NCBI GenBank assembly: GCA_958496175.1
Contig: OY292274.1
Coordinates: 33,147,482-33,211,481 of the forward strand
Direction: 5' to 3'
Source of the DNA: Sisyra terminalis
Taxonomy: Eukaryota > Arthropoda > Insecta > Neuroptera > Sisyridae
Length of the DNA: 64,000 bases
Under the pieces are notes generated by a model that worked only from the letters and a program-made list of their open reading frames with translations, did no database searches and had not been told where the DNA came from. Below are positions 42,764-57,416 of this stretch, piece by piece (position 1 is the stretch's first letter; each line of letters starts with the position of its first letter). The position numbers were made by a program, and so were the translations under genes.

Positions 42764-45700
42764 TAAGGGTAGCGATCAAGCTATTTCCAATTTCAAAAAC
42801 CCAGAGTTTGATAATCCTGTAAATGAACTCAAAATATATCAATCTAAACATTATGTCTTAAACATTCTGTGTTAGGGTCTCTATTACACGAAAAGCACCC
42901 CATCGTCAAATTTGCGAGAACTCTTCTGTATGTTAAGGTACCGTGGTATTAATTAAGACACTTGTATACACTTGGAACACAACAAGAAGAGAATGGAAAC
43001 GCCAAATTCAAGAAAAACTCTTAATCAAAATTGGTATGGTGTCAAATCTAGAGATGCCTTAGTTCCAGTTAATATGGTCCATGTTAGAAATATGGAATGT
43101 TTTTAATTGAGAATGCTTTTGTACCATGGATGTGTAGCACTTTCAATAATTTCAATAAAGAGGTTGCACAATGTAGACCCATGTAGATTAGCGCCCCCAA
43201 TCTCAGAGGTTAAAAAACTTTTTGCTACATTAATAACGTAATAGCGACATCTAGACTTTAGCTTTCAACCATTGTGGAAAAAGTACAAAAATAATATGAC
43301 GAATGATAATTTATTACACAAATTGCAAGAACATAATCGGAATGTTTTATACAATAATTCAATTTACAATGACACCTCAACAAAGATTAAAGACCAAGAG
43401 TTAACTATTTCGGAAAAATATTTACCTGATTTTTGGATGAGCAGAAGTTGGGAAAGCTAGTAGTGATTTAAGACGAAAACTATATTTCAATTCTGCTTCT
43501 TTAAAACGATAAGTAACGGAGGCAGTTCTACTTTTGAATTCAAATATTAGTCTTTGATAAAGTTATTTAGGAAAGTGGTAGTTTGTTTCATTTTTAATGT
43601 CCCAGAAGGAACTAGCAAAACCTTTCTTTTAAATTTAGTATTAGATGAATCCAGAAACAGGAGAATAACGAGTATAAAGGAGAATAACTAGTCCACACGA
43701 ATGAAATTGTAGGCAAAATACTCATATATATAAATAAGGCGTACACGTAAATAACACAAATAATCACAAAACAATGACCAAGTTTCTATAACTATATTAG
43801 TCAACCTTTTATAATACTTGATGATCATCTAAATCACCTCGTCTTGAACTTGTAGGATAATGGTGCGGATGTTAAGCGTCCCAAAGAAGTATCCATACTT
43901 GACCTGACAGACCGATTTAAGTGATGGCTCTTACTGTTAGTTGTGTCATTGGATACAACTTACCTACAAGTGTTGAACGTATGACACATTGCAATCATTG
44001 CCAAGAGGCAAATGGGGCAAAAAAATTGTAAAAAATAATATAAAAAAAACAATTTTTTTATAACAAAGATGAAAATTCTTCAGGAAAAACTCAATATTAT
44101 TTACGAAACAAGCATCTCATTTTATTGTGTGTGTGTGGGTTTTTTTTTTTGTTGTTCTTAATTCTTACTATATATGTTACGATTTGTTATTTTCAAACCA
44201 AAAAACTACCACTTTTTACAAAGTATCTTTAACGAAAATTATGCCCCCTTAACTTCAACCTAGAGCTATACTATTAATAGTAAGTTAAGTGTAGTAATAC
44301 TACATTTATTGTTTCTGAAATTTAATTATAAGTCATTTGTAATAGAAATATATTCATTGTGTTTAAGCGAAATTTTAGTTGTTGAAGTGTGAAAAATAAA
44401 AAGCATACATTTTTGTAAATTTCTCTTTAATACTTATTGGGGTTTTGATGAAATATTAAAAATTATATTTTAACAACTTTTTCTTACATGATTTGTTCCA
44501 TTGTACTACTATGATAAATTATTTAAAATACTATTATGAATTGTTTCCATATAGTTAGTCAATGATTTATTGCTCAGTCGTGAAAATTAGAGCAAATTCT
44601 AGTTTGAAAAGATTCATTTGCAAAAATGAATACAAAATTTTCTTTATGTAAATATTATTGTATTAAATAATAGTTACAATTAGTATATATGAATACTTTG
44701 CATTTACATTTATTACAAAACAAATTATGTACTCCAGAGCCTACATCTCAAAGTATAAATATAATTGTTATAATTTTGCCCTTCCCGCATTGTATGCTGA
44801 TTTGTGATCTTTTTTTTATATTTATTTTATTTTCTTAGAGTTAATTCAAGATCATTTTTTAAACTCATTACAACAATGAAAGTAATAAAATTACAGTAGA
44901 TATAATTTTAAATCGAAATATACTATTTTATTCTTTTAAATTTAATCAAAAAAATGCAAATACTTGGAAATAATATTTCTAAGTCCAATAAATTTTTAGA
45001 GCATAAATAAATGTTTTTATTTGATTTCTCTTATTAAAATATGCATTTCTAATCTCTAAATGTAAATTATTTTCATCTTTTTATAAAAGTATCCAATTTA
45101 TATAAAAAATAAATCTTTTGAAGTGTTATCGAAGTGGTACAAATCTCACACATGGCATTAATTTTTCAAGAATTCTTTTTCTCATTACATTAAATGCTTT
45201 TGAGAAAATCAAACCACTTGACTAAAGAAATGTTTAAAATGAACATTTTGTTCAATTTGTATTACATTAAAAATTATGCTCTTAAAATCAATCAATCTGG
45301 TTTCAATTAAATTAATTTCCCACGATCTTAGAAGTAAAGTGATATCCTAAAAAATTATAGTATTTTTTTAAATTTTCCAGGGACAATGGTAAATGCATAT
45401 TGAGAAAATGGATAGTAAAGAACTGCGTTTTTTTAAAAACCCATACCTGCATATGTGTAACTATGGTTGTCATTGGATTTTCCCAGTTTTATACGACGAA
45501 AAAAATTCATGACGTTATTTAACTATGCGTTTTGTTATTCAGATTTAGTATATTGGGTTATATTTTAATAAATGGCCTTATTATATTCATATTGAATATG
45601 TTTAAAACTGAAAGTAGTGTAATAACATTTTCAATTTATTGAGAATTGCAAAATAGTGATTTGCTTAAATTAATTGGAAAAGATAATTTTTTGAAATGGA

Positions 45701-46748
45701 GATGTCTTAATCTATGTGCAACGAATTAAAAAAAATACATTTTCGCGATTATTTGTATTTTTTTACTACTTCAATTTAAAATCAACTGCATTTCCGTATG
45801 AAAGTATTTTTGTCATAAAATTGCAGTAAAATTGATTAAACAAAAAGTGAAATGTGGTTGTCAATCAAATAACTGATAAATGAAAATAGAAATCTTTAAC
45901 TACTATGTTTATTTGCAGACTTGTCAAGGAGAAAATTGAATTCAAGTTATTTCTATCTAATATTTTATTTATAATTATTAATAAAATAAAAGCTTTTCTT
46001 TCACCTGACTAAATAATTAAGTGGTGCAGAATTTCTATTGAAAAATTAAGATTAATTACTCTAATTAAATGAGGTATATGCATAAAGAATTAATAGAAAA
46101 CTGTAAAACCAGTTATCTGAAAACGGTCATCAGTTTTGCCATAAACTCAGCAGATTCACTAATTTACGAGATTTCTAGCTTTCTGAGATTTTTTTCCAAT
46201 GTTATTCTTGCACTTTATACAAACATACATAAATGTCCGTTGATTTTTCAAATAGTAGAATCACTTACATTTAATCTCACTAATTAATGCTAATTAAGTG
46301 CCGAAAAAAATTGATGCTTTGCAAAATTAACCTTTAGCCATTAGCGATTATATACAGCTAGCAATGGCCAACAGCAAAAGTCGTAATCAAAGTATTTCAC
46401 ATTAAATTTTTATCACACCAATTAAAAAAAAACAGTGGTAAATATACTGCAGATTGTGAATTTTACGTTTGAGTAATGCTTATATAAAGTTCACATAATT
46501 TCAATTTCCGGCTGATTTTTTTCAACAATTTTTTTTGACACTAATTAGTAAGATAAAAATTAAGTGATTCAGCTATTAATTTATGAAATTAGCATTACTA
46601 CGTCTGACATAATTATTGTTAAAATATTTACTTAATAATATCTAGGTACGATCAAATAATCGACTATTTTTTAAGAGATTTATAAAATATATTGTTCTGG
46701 ATGACAAAAATTGGGATATTTTATACTCTTATAATTGATATTAGTCTA
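42764..46748. other. intronic, nothing recognised
   Basis: About 4 kb. The part at 42.8-44.0 kb is less AT-rich and may be an old transposon, but no protein family can be read. The remainder is featureless. Confidence 0.4.
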
Positions 46749-46810
46749 CTGGTGGTCGAGTGGTCAAAGTGACCGCTTCAAAACTGGTAGGTGTTAGGTT
46801 TGAGCAAATT
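46749..46810 (+). repeat. tRNA-like sequence, probable SINE head
   Basis: TGGTCGAGTGG (46753-46763) matches the tRNA A box, and GGTTTGAGC (46798-46806) is a degraded B box, at about the normal spacing. A complete cloverleaf cannot be drawn. It is therefore a tRNA pseudogene or the 5' end of a tRNA-derived SINE. Confidence 0.5.
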
Positions 46811-46904
46811 TTCAATATTTCTTGATATATAGGTTTTATTAACTCTGGAGTTATTAAAGACTTTAGTAGTTATAAAGGGACGATAAATAACAATAAAAAC
46901 TATT

Positions 46905-48000
46905 TATATTAAGAGGTTTATCATCTAAATTTTTTGTTTTTCATTTGAAAATTCATTTTTTCACAAAACTTTTGAACCATCACACTGAAAGAATTAAACA
47001 AAGTACATTCTTACATTAAAGTAATTTTAATGTTCTACAAAAATGCTTGTAAACTTTGGTCTGACCAACCGTTTCCTTATAATCGAGCCATGAATATTGA
47101 CTTGTTTTTACGATTTGATTTGTTAACTATGGAATTTTGTAACTAATGAACGAATTGATATTCAGAGTAAGTTTTGATATATTTTAGAATTAAATCAAAT
47201 GTTCTATAAAAAAGGTCTCTTAGCATTTTTTTGATAAATTTACTTCTGTCAAAGTTATCGAAGACCAAAGTTGAAGTTAAAATTAAATTCTGTTTTTCTT
47301 TTATTCGGTTGAAAAACTTAAAGTTTTATATCAAAAATATTTTCGTATTTTTTGATAAAATCACAAAAAAAAATTAAAACACATGATAAATTTAAATTCT
47401 TTCTCGCTCAATAGTGCTACTTTACATAAATGCTTTTAACTTGTATTCCTCTTACTCCTGTACACTCCTCTTAGCTACTACTAAGTCGATAAATACGTCG
47501 TTTTTTTTAATACGAATAATTTATTAATTATATTATTTACATTGTATATACTTAATTTGAAAATATCTTTGATAAACATCGTTTAATTTTTCAATCGAAT
47601 TTTGATCTTGGATAACTTTGACCGAAGTAAATTCATCAAAAAATGCTAGAAGGCTTTTTTTGTAGAACATTTAATTTCCCTTCAGAATAAATCAAAGTTT
47701 TGCTCTGAACATATTTGGTCCGAATATATCTAAATTCGTTCATTAGTTACAAAATTTCAAAGTTAAAAACTACAACCAATGTTCAAAGATTGATTAAAAA
47801 AAACATTCGGCCTGACGAAAATTTATTATCAGAAATGTTTTGTAGAGCATTAAATTTCCTTTAAGAATATGTACTGTTTATTTTTTCTAATGAATGTTTC
47901 AAAAAATTCGAGAAAAACCGCGCTTTGGACTGAAAAATCAAAAATTGCGATGAGACTTCTTAATATCAATATTAAGAGTTTACAATATATTTTTTGTCTT
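46905..48000. repeat. foldback palindrome, about 1.1 kb
   Basis: The left arm (46905-47300) and right arm (47590-48000) are diverged inverted copies. Matching pairs include TTTGTAACTAATGAACGAAT, AATGTTCTA(C/T)AAAAAA and TTTACTTC(T/G)GTCAAAGTTAT. The spacer is about 290 bp. It is probably a foldback element or two inverted copies of one repeat. It is non-coding. Confidence 0.75.
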
Positions 48001-49833
48001 CCTGAATAATATTTTTGATATATCTTTCTTAAAAAATAGTCGATTTTTTGGGCCTATTATAAATGTTCCATTTATTGTTTTGATGTTTAAATAAATTGAC
48101 CAATGTTTTTCACTTTAGTAGGTATTGCTTTTGAATTGGATACAATTGACTCTCGATAATTAGGATGTCAAGAGATCAGAAAAAAGTTCAGATTACCAAA
48201 ATTTCAAAATTCTTTTGGAAATAAGAGTTCAAACCAAGAAAGAAAAATTCAAATAAATAAGAGTTTAGATTTTACTTATACTTATCTAATTCCTGAAAAT
48301 AAACGGCAGATTGATACTTAAAAACAAACACCAACTACAAATTATAGATAGTTGGAAAGCCTTGATTTCAAACTATAGAATAACGTCGAGCAAATTTCAA
48401 ATTGCTTCAACCAATGTTCGTTTATCGAATATTTTTCAAGAGACCAGGGAAAAACTTTAAATAATTGATAGATTTACAACTATAAGAACCATATTATCGA
48501 GAAATGTCAATTATAAAATTAAGTCTTTGAAGAATACTGCAATTTCTGAATTTTTTGTGTTAATAATTCTAAGTTCTATTACCTTCCTGAAAAAAAATAT
48601 ACAAAATAGAATATTTTAAGATATTTTTTTTACTAAAATATAGTCGAAAGTAAAGAGAACTACGACATTTCTATTTAGTATCCTTATACTCCCCTAGAAA
48701 CACATGCTACAAGTTTCTTATTTATGTGCAATAATTATAAACTTATAAATGGATTCACAGCATTTGAAGCTAGAAGTAGAAGACTTAAATTTAAATTTTG
48801 GTATCATATATCAAAACATTTTCTTATATGTTATTTATTTGCCTGGTTGATGCGATATATGAGATTTAAATTATGAAATATTTCTTTTTATAATGGCGAA
48901 ATATCTCTTCTAAATGGTGTTAAATGGTCAATTAGTTTAAGATTCAACGATATATTTAAAAACACTTTATTGCATGAAAGAATTTATATAACTTTATCGA
49001 AGTAATTATGTTGAAGCACACACTAGAAATAAAAGGCAATACTTTTTCAACTAATTTTGTCTTTTATATTATTCTACATTCTTTTTTCAATTAAACATTA
49101 TTTGTTTGGTGTAGGTATTTCTTCTGCTATTTTACATTCTTTTTTCTATTCGAACAATATGGTAGATGTTTTCTTACATTGATAGATAATATTATTTGAT
49201 TAATTCTTAGTCACGTTCTATATGTTTATTGGCTGAGACTATATTCTATTTTTTAAATGGACCTTAAAATATAAGTTTATTATATTTAATTTTAATTATA
49301 ACACTTAAGTTTATAGTTCTTTCAAAATTGGTCGAACTAATGGCAATTGTGAAGTAAGTAGGTATAATAAAAAAAATATAAATCCAATTAATACCACACA
49401 GATACTAATTATTTAAGTAAGCTAAATTTTACGCTTTATCAATGTTTATGTATTAGAAGCAAAACAATATTGACGAAAAATATGTTACTTTATTAATTAA
49501 TTTAAAACTCAAGTCTTATATTCAAAAGTTATGGTCGTTATGGTACTTAATTAGATTCGTTGCAACCCAACCAATTTATTACCTCATTAATAAAGTAATA
49601 AGAAAAAATAATATCTTAGAACGTTTTCACACTTAAACAAAACGTTTGTTTCTTATCAGCTCTATCAGAATACGCATTTTGACTATATTTAAAATATACA
49701 AACTGTTGTCATCCTAATAAAAACATTTTTTTTTTATTTTCATAATAAAATAAGTTTGTTTTGTGTAAAAAAATCGAGAAAAAAGCTTGACTATTTGAGG
49801 TTTGATCTAGTGTTAAGAATTGGTTTGATAATT
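48001..49833. other. intronic, nothing recognised
   Basis: AT-rich, no genes or clear repeats. Confidence 0.4.
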
Positions 49834-50597
49834 GGTTGCAACTCTAGTGACGTCACACATAAGTAAACAGAGTATGAGTGGGTTTATTATATTTACAACA
49901 TTTCCTATTGTTAGTCGACCGACTTGAGTATTAATTAATTATGATGTTTCTTCTGTAATTTATAAATTTTAAAATAAAATAGTTTTCCATGATGTCTTGG
50001 GTGTCAAAAGAGAGAAAAAATGTGTGCAAATTGGCAATAGAAATTAACCTTTGTGCATGTGCAAGTGATTGGGTATTTTTTCAAAAATAATTACGATTTT
50101 TATGCAGTGAAACTTGGAAATGTGAAAATGGTAGCGTATGTACCTATTATATTTTACAGTTACTTATTTGAAATTATCTACTCATAAAAGGCACTATCAT
50201 TTTAGAGATTTTAGTTAAATTCATTTAGTAACAAAACTATTAATAAAAACCAGATTTAGCAAAATTTCAATAGTTACATTACTTTATTATATTTTAAAAA
50301 AAAAATTAAATCAAAAAGATTTTCACGCGTTTGTATATTTGAATTATCTGATGTGCTGTTAGAATTTCGACGAGCTAAACTTTACCACTTATTCGCTTCT
50401 TAAAATTCATTGGAATAGAAATAAATAGCCTTGGCAGATTTTTGTTCATGTACTTGTACCAACTTGTTCATTGTAGGGCTATGCATTATTTGTAAGCCAT
50501 TATTAATGCAATAAACGTCAATAATTATATAAATGTGCTTTCTGTTGCTTGTTGTTTACTTTGGTGTGACGTCACCTGATCCCGTCATGTTGAAACT
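49834..50597. mobile_element. inverted-repeat element with TGACGTCA ends
   Basis: TGACGTCACACATAAGTAAACA (49848, first part TGACGTCACAC) is mirrored by TGTTTACTTTGG and TGTGACGTCACC at 50552-50575. GGTTGCAAC and GTTGAAAC lie outside. No coding frame or certain duplication is present. The superfamily is unknown. Confidence 0.55.
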
Positions 50598-53339
50598 GCG
50601 TTATGATGCGTACTTTTTTAAATCAAACTTTATTATTTAATTTTAGTTCCATTAACCAATTCTCCGAATAATATTTATGTTCTACACTTCATGTTATAAT
50701 TAATAAAATAGAACCACTTTTCGGTAGTAGTAGTTAAATACCCTATTGTATCGTCATCCTGATTTACCCAAATATCCATATAAACTTTTATGTGTAAAAA
50801 GGAATTGGACGCAGAATCTTGTATTCTAACATTCGTTTATACATTATCTGACAGTATTGTCAAGTCACTGTACCTATTTTATGTGTGATGTGTGTAAAAA
50901 CGAGTAAATGACTTGACAATTTCTTAAATTACAACGAATTTTATCTATCAATTAAATTTAAATTTAAAATACAATCATAATTATTCTGTAAGATATGTAA
51001 CCAATCGATCCCTTCGCAAATTACGCTTTTCAGTAATTCAGTTTTATCTCTTAAGCTAAGAAATCTCGTTATTTATAAACAATAAGTTAGAGTGAACGTC
51101 CAAACGTCGCTAGCTACATATTTTTATATTCACTTGGGTCCCAGATGTATAAGAACTTATAAGTGCAAAACTCGTATAAATGCTGCTATTCGGTTTGATC
51201 ATTTTTCAAATTGATTATTCTTTGGGAAAATCCTAATTACACCGCGAATGCATTTGTGCCTCCTTAAAGATTTTCCTTTTGTGTAAGGAACCACTTTATA
51301 GACCATATTTTTTTATTCTAGTTTAGACTTAAAACCTTAATTTTGGTACCATTTTTAAACCAGTTGATTATTTTATAATTTGTATTTGGAAATATCAAAA
51401 TTAGATTTAATTTAGATTTAAGTAATGTTTTGTTGCACGTAATATACTCCTTTATTTTTGTGAGAAGAAAATACTTTTTTTGTTTTCCTTTATAAGATAT
51501 GATATCTTTAAATAGGAGACTCAATGATGTTTCATGCTGAAAGCATTCTGAAAGAACTAGCATCTTATCCAGTCAAATAAGGGGAATATTAAGCCTTTAT
51601 TGAAGTTGTCTTTATTTTTAGAACGTATAATGTATATTGTACTAATGCTTATTTTAAAACAATAAATGCTTCCGTTATGTTCTAATTTTATTTAAAAAAA
51701 ACTTTTCCTTAATCTTCTTGAAGTTTTCATGAACTTTCACGATATTTACTTTCATTTAAGTCACGAACGTAAATGTTTTCCCAATACTGATTTGTGTTTG
51801 TGTGATGTTATAATTAATCAAATTAAATAATTGTACAGAAATGCTATTTGTATTTAAAATGTTATATTTGTTATTTATCGTATATTTGTTTTATTGTAAA
51901 TGATGGAGGTAGTATAATTACTATGATATGAGTACAAAGTTTTCTTCTTTTATGTCCTGAAATTACTTTCTATTGTTATTTCTGTGACTTTTATGATATC
52001 GGCTGTGATATTTTTTTCCTTTTGGTAAATTTTTAATAGTTTGTATATTTCTTTATCAAAACAAAGTACTTTGCCTTCTTTTTACGATAATCAACTTTCA
52101 ATTTTTTCAATTTCTTTTTTATTTCCTAAGTGCGTACTTTATTCAGAAAAATCGAAACACTTTCATACTAAACAAAAGAAAACGTTTCTTTTATTATCGA
52201 GAAAATTGATTTTAAGAATAGATAGGTACATAGGCAAAAATATGCAGTTGTGAAAAATATGCTGATAAATTTTCAAAGCTATTTTCGTTAATTTTAAATA
52301 AAATATTTTCGTTAAAATAAATATTTTATATAGATAAAGTGATAGATAAGTTAATTGTATGTAGATGCTTTGGATCTTGACAAATCTAATCCAAAGATTT
52401 GAATTAGTGGGTTTTCAGAGTTTATATAAAATAAATATATTATATAAAGTTTATATAAATAGTTTATATAAATAAAATAGTTTATATAAAATATAGAAGA
52501 TATAAAACGAAAATTCCATCGTATTTAACTTTTCCATCAAAAAGTAAAAGTATTTTTGATTGGTTTTTTTTTTTTTGAAAAAATAGATATCTCATATTTA
52601 TATCTCTAACACAAGACAATGTTTGTATTATATAAATGAACAATGGACGGATAAATGTTTTTGCATATGAAATAGGTACAAATGAAATTTAATTTATTCA
52701 AGTGAATCATTAAACAAAATTTATGCAATTGGGTTTTTCAATGGATTAAAAATGCGAAGTTTTCACTTAAGGAGAAGTTGCGTAGGAACCGGATATTTTA
52801 AATGTACCAAAGTTTTCTTTTACATTTGATGGCAAAATTTGATGGTAAAACTTTTTATCAGATTTCTTTGGATTGAGAATGTAACGGTTTTATTTGAGAT
52901 AGGAAAGCTACAGGAAAATAAAATAAAATTGCACTATTTGAGAAAATTTGATTCAATTTAAAAAAATATTGTGAATAAGATATAGTTAATAACATACCTT
53001 ATATCGATTAGCCAAAAAAGTTTTAAAGTTTGAATTTTCCGAAATTTTCTTTTGTCAATCGATGGGAAAACGTTCGTAAAGGTTTGTAATTGAATTCATT
53101 TTGTTTGTGAAAAAATAGTTTACTAGTAGTTATGAAATATTAATTATTAAGACATTGATATTCTCATATATTAAGAAAATAGGATTTTAAGGGTCCTACA
53201 AAGACAAAAATAAAGAAAAATCTAGAAGAATATTGTTCAATAATAAAAACAAACGAAAAATTAACATAACTTCTTTCCCTCGACCAAAAAATTTGAGAAA
53301 AAAGGAAATACTTTTTTCCCTAATTTTTATTTTCGGAAA
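50598..53339. other. intronic, nothing recognised
   Basis: AT-rich. Short TTTATATAAA repeats occur near 52420-52495. Confidence 0.4.
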
Positions 53340-53870
53340 AAATTAACAAAAATCGAAACAGCATCGAATTCGCTTTTACCCATGCATTTTCATTCTTTGT
53401 AAAAATTAATTGTTGCCACAATAAATGTTTGAATTAAAAACCGTGAAACATCAAACTACATGTTTTAGAGGGTTCGGAAATTATTTTCCACGTTTTCCGA
53501 CCAAATAAACTTTTCTAAATTACCAAAAATGGAAACAACATTGAACAGACTTTTTACCCATATATTTTCATCGTTTGTGGAAGTTAAATTTTCCCTCAAT
53601 AAGTTTTTAAAATTTGTATTTGAAATAATGCATTACGTGTTTTTGAGGATTCCGAAAATATTTTTCAATTTTGAGACTAAGTCAACTTCCAAATTACCAA
53701 GCATCGAAACCGAATTTAATACGCCTTTTACCTATACATTTTCATTGTTTATAAATATCAACTTTTCATAAAATGAATTTATGTATTTATTAAAAACCTA
53801 AATCGTGTTTTTCATCGTTTGTGAAAATACCCTTTGCCTACAATTTTCCAATTCTCCCAAACATATAATC
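53340..53870. repeat. tandem repeat, three units of about 176 bp
   Basis: The block ATCGAAAC..CG.....TTTTACC.AT..ATTTTCAT..TTTGT recurs at about 53350, 53528 and 53702. The anchor base spacings are 178 and 174. Units also share TCGGAAA-like and AAATTACCAA segments. They are diverged and satellite-like. The 80-codon frame at 53529 is a by-product. Confidence 0.75.
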
Positions 53871-53889
53871 GAAGTAGGTACTGCAAGTT

Positions 53890-54250
53890 TGCCTTGTGAG
53901 TACTTATGAGTCTACCACGTATGCGTGGGTCTTCAACCTTTTGTTTGTAGGTTTTTTTAGGGATTAATCTTCACAGGCGTATGTGGCAATTGTAAAAATC
54001 AGCGCATTAGCTAGTTTTATTTTAGTATTTTTCCTGGATGGATGTACTTTTTCACATTTAGCCTTCGCTATTCTAGTTGTTATCTGTAGCTATCCTGTGA
54101 GATTTCTTCTTCATTGCATCCTACCTTGTCCGTGACTAGTGTTCCTAGGTACTATATGATCTTTGGGACTACTTTGGAACCGTTTATTTCTCTGATTTTG
54201 GTGAGTTATTACTTTGTCTACCAGAGCCCAAGGATGGTTAGTTCGAAATA
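53890..54250 (-). pseudogene. LINE reverse-transcriptase C-terminal fragment, family A
   Basis: The minus strand reads YLGTLVTDKVGCNEEEISQ, then TKIKLANALIFTIATYACE. The block KLANALIF also occurs in the fragment at 21430-22060, so both come from one LINE family. Frameshifts are frequent. Confidence 0.68.
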
Positions 54251-56566
54251 TCTTGAAAACTACTTTCGAAAAGCAACATAATCCCTTGAATCACTCATAA
54301 ACTAATATGTTCTGGAATTAAGTTATATGAACAAAACTTTACTGTATAACAAAACCTCCTCGAACTTAATTTTCGTCCTTTATTTTTACCACCATCTCAT
54401 TGAAATCTTTCATTTTCTTCCCATTAGAATGAATAGCCACATGTAAAAAAAATTATATCTCAGTGGCTAATTACAACACATATTTTTGTAGAAAATTAAT
54501 AAGAACCTTTTTTATTCTCCTGTTTTCGTTAATTGAACCACTGAAATAATGTTAAAGATCAAAGTTTTAAGATCTTATTCTTTTAAATTTTATGTTTCGC
54601 TGATTAGTGAAGTCATATCCCCAGAGATATGGAAGAGTTTGGCGATGGTACGCGCTGGACCATAATTTGGTTGCGTACAAGTAGTTCAAACAACAGTTAC
54701 ACAAAAGCAGTAATTTTTCGAATTTAAATTTCTTGTCGAGGAGTACTCATCGTCACGATAATTATATAAAAGGTACAAAGATCTCAAATGTTTGAAAAAC
54801 ACTGATATTTGGTATTTCATTTATAATTACTATAAAACTGAGAATGTAATATAATGTAAATTTGGAATTTTGGATCAGTGGAATTTTTGAACTTGGCTTT
54901 TTTTTGAAGACTTTTCCTTGTTATCCTCCGATTTATAATACTAGAATCGACTAAAGACTTTAAATAGGCTTATAAAAAGTAGAAAATTTAAGTAGTTGTA
55001 TAATATACATAATATATATCTTAAAAATATTCAGTGTTCAGTACTACATAAACTTTTTTTGAGGTTTCAAGTTATTAAGCGAATCTTTAACTTGTATAGG
55101 CATTATTTCAAGTGAAACTATGTAGGAAGCAATAATATATTATGTGAGTAGGTAGTTTATTATTTAGGTTATAAGGTTATACAAGTTTTAAAGATGAATA
55201 ACAAAAATATACTAGTCAATTAATAAAAAGAAATTAAAGACTTAATTGTTTTTGTGTGAATTTAAAAATTTTCCAAACATTCATCGATTATTTCATACAG
55301 TTGCGTGTCGATGATTTCTAGGGCATCACTGCACTTATTAGCAAAGTTATACATTATATTTCTGGTGATGTTCATCGTTGCTGTTCAAAATCACCTTTTT
55401 ATTTCACATATGAGCGATACGAATGTGTTGCGATGGGAAATCCACTTTTTACGTACGTTATACTTCCAACATCCAATCCAGCATTCTTCACTATACAATC
55501 ACTATGCCAACAGGTGGAACAAATCCAAAATATGTTTTTAATGCTTATAATTCTACTGCTCCTTTTTTATGTTTTATAATTTTATCTGTCTTCTTATTTT
55601 TTTTATTCTGTCTAGCCACGTCTAGAACATTTAAAAATATTTTTAATTTAATTTCAGTTTTTAACTTTTATTAGCAACGAAAATTTACACGAATTTAAAA
55701 TTATCTTTACTAAACTAGTTAATAGGATGAAGAAGATAATTTAATTTTTTTAAATCAATTTTTACATATAGTGTTAATAATTATCATACGCCGAATACTG
55801 ATAATGAAATAATTGTGAAAATGATAAATTAACAGTTAGTACTTAGTGATTAACAGTTAGTAAAAAATGCAAGTATTCATATATATATATATGTAAATTA
55901 AATATATAGAAATGTAAACTATATTGATTAAATGAAATACTTTTGATTCTATAATTATTATGTGTCGTCAAATGTCGTTTGATTTCCTCAACATATTTTG
56001 GGAATTATGGAATTATACTGAATGAATGCCATTTTTAGAAATGTATTTTTTCATGTTTACGTTGAAAATTTCATAACATTGATACACATAGCACAATTAA
56101 GTATTTTTTAAGACTCATATAAAAACCGCATTATGTTTGCACACGTTAATTATAGAGAACCAAGTAACGGCGTTTTGTGTTTATTTGTCCGGTTCATTTT
56201 TGGAACAATATAATTACTTGGAATTGTCAAAACTTTCACAAATATCAGAAGTATTATAGGTACGCGTATTCTTGCCTTGAACATATTTATACGTAAAAAC
56301 GAATAATGTAAATCAGAAAAAAAATATACAAAAAATTAATTTTGAGCTTATTCTTCTATTGTGTATTTAGAATTCAAATACATGGGGACTTTTTGTGAGG
56401 AAGATATGTAATAATGTACATTCTTACCAAACTAAAAATAAGAATGTGGTAATGATAAGCAATATCAAGTACTCTAAAATATTGAATTCGATCTTTTATC
56501 GTTGATTCATCATTTCGACTTGTATTACATTCGAGTTTTATGAACACTAGTAAGCCAATAAGGAAT
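54251..56566. other. intronic, nothing recognised
   Basis: AT-rich. On the minus strand near 55370-55257 a 38-codon ATG-to-stop frame (MNITRNIMYNFANKC, then SDALEIIDTQLYEI) has a natural-looking composition, but nothing supports it. Confidence 0.35.
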
Positions 56567-56876
56567 TTATAATAGGCTCAGGCTAGGCCCAAGCCTGGCT
56601 TAACACCAAAATGATATCTACAGACCAGACCTGGCAACCAGTCTCGGACCAGGTTTGAGCCAAGTATAACAATAGGGTTTGGTCAAATGTCGATTTTTAC
56701 ACAAAAATAATATCAAACCCAATACAATTTAAAAAGGATTTTAGTTTCGATAGTTTTTTTTTTTTGTTTATTTATCTTGGTTGTGCACTGATGTTGACTC
56801 TTGGCTAAGCCTTGGGCCAGGCTTATACGCCAAGACTAGGCAATTAACAACTGAACCAAGACTGGCCCTGTTATAA
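56567..56876. mobile_element. palindromic MITE with GGCCCAAGCCTGGCTTA arms
   Basis: TTATAATAGGCTCAGGCTAG and GGCCCAAGCCTGGCTTA on the left mirror GGCTAAGCCTTGGGCC, AGGCTTATA and CTGTTATAA on the right. Both ends carry TTATAA, so the target duplication and terminus cannot be separated. It directly abuts the next element. Confidence 0.7.
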
Positions 56877-57416
56877 GTAATCCCCTGCTTTATGAACGCT
56901 CGCTTAACGGAAATTCGATATTACGGACATGGTTAATTAAGTATCAAAATTTCGGTATACAAATGAAATATTCGCAATTACGAACGATATATGTTTGATT
57001 CTTTTCTGTTTTGCTTACATTTTTTGTGAGGAATCCCAAAAATAAAATAATAAAAAAGATTTTTAGTAGGGGAGACCGGGTACAAAAGTAGCAATTTGTA
57101 CTTTTACCTTGATTTCTGGCTGGGTGTTATTATTGTCATTAAATGAATAAAACCACATATAAATTTAGTTTATGTTCTTCACAATAATAACTTGATTTAT
57201 TAAATTATGGTGTGTTTTATATGAATAACATAGGCGGGTCCAAAGTAACACGTTGTAGGTCGAAAGTAACAAGACTGCTAAGGGTTGCTAATGAAAACAT
57301 AGCACAAGTTAAATCAACAAATTACTTATTTGAAGACTTTATAATTAATTATATAAACCAAATTCAGCATTTTAAATACTCAAAAAATATATATTTTAAG
57401 GAAATGAATCAATAGA

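Noticed and set aside
46749..46810. Functional tRNA gene
   Set aside because: The A box is good, but the B box is degraded and no cloverleaf closes. A SINE or tRNA relic is more likely.
55305..55674. Two overlapping frames of about 80 codons
   Set aside because: Membrane-like composition arises from T-rich sequence, with no homology recognised.
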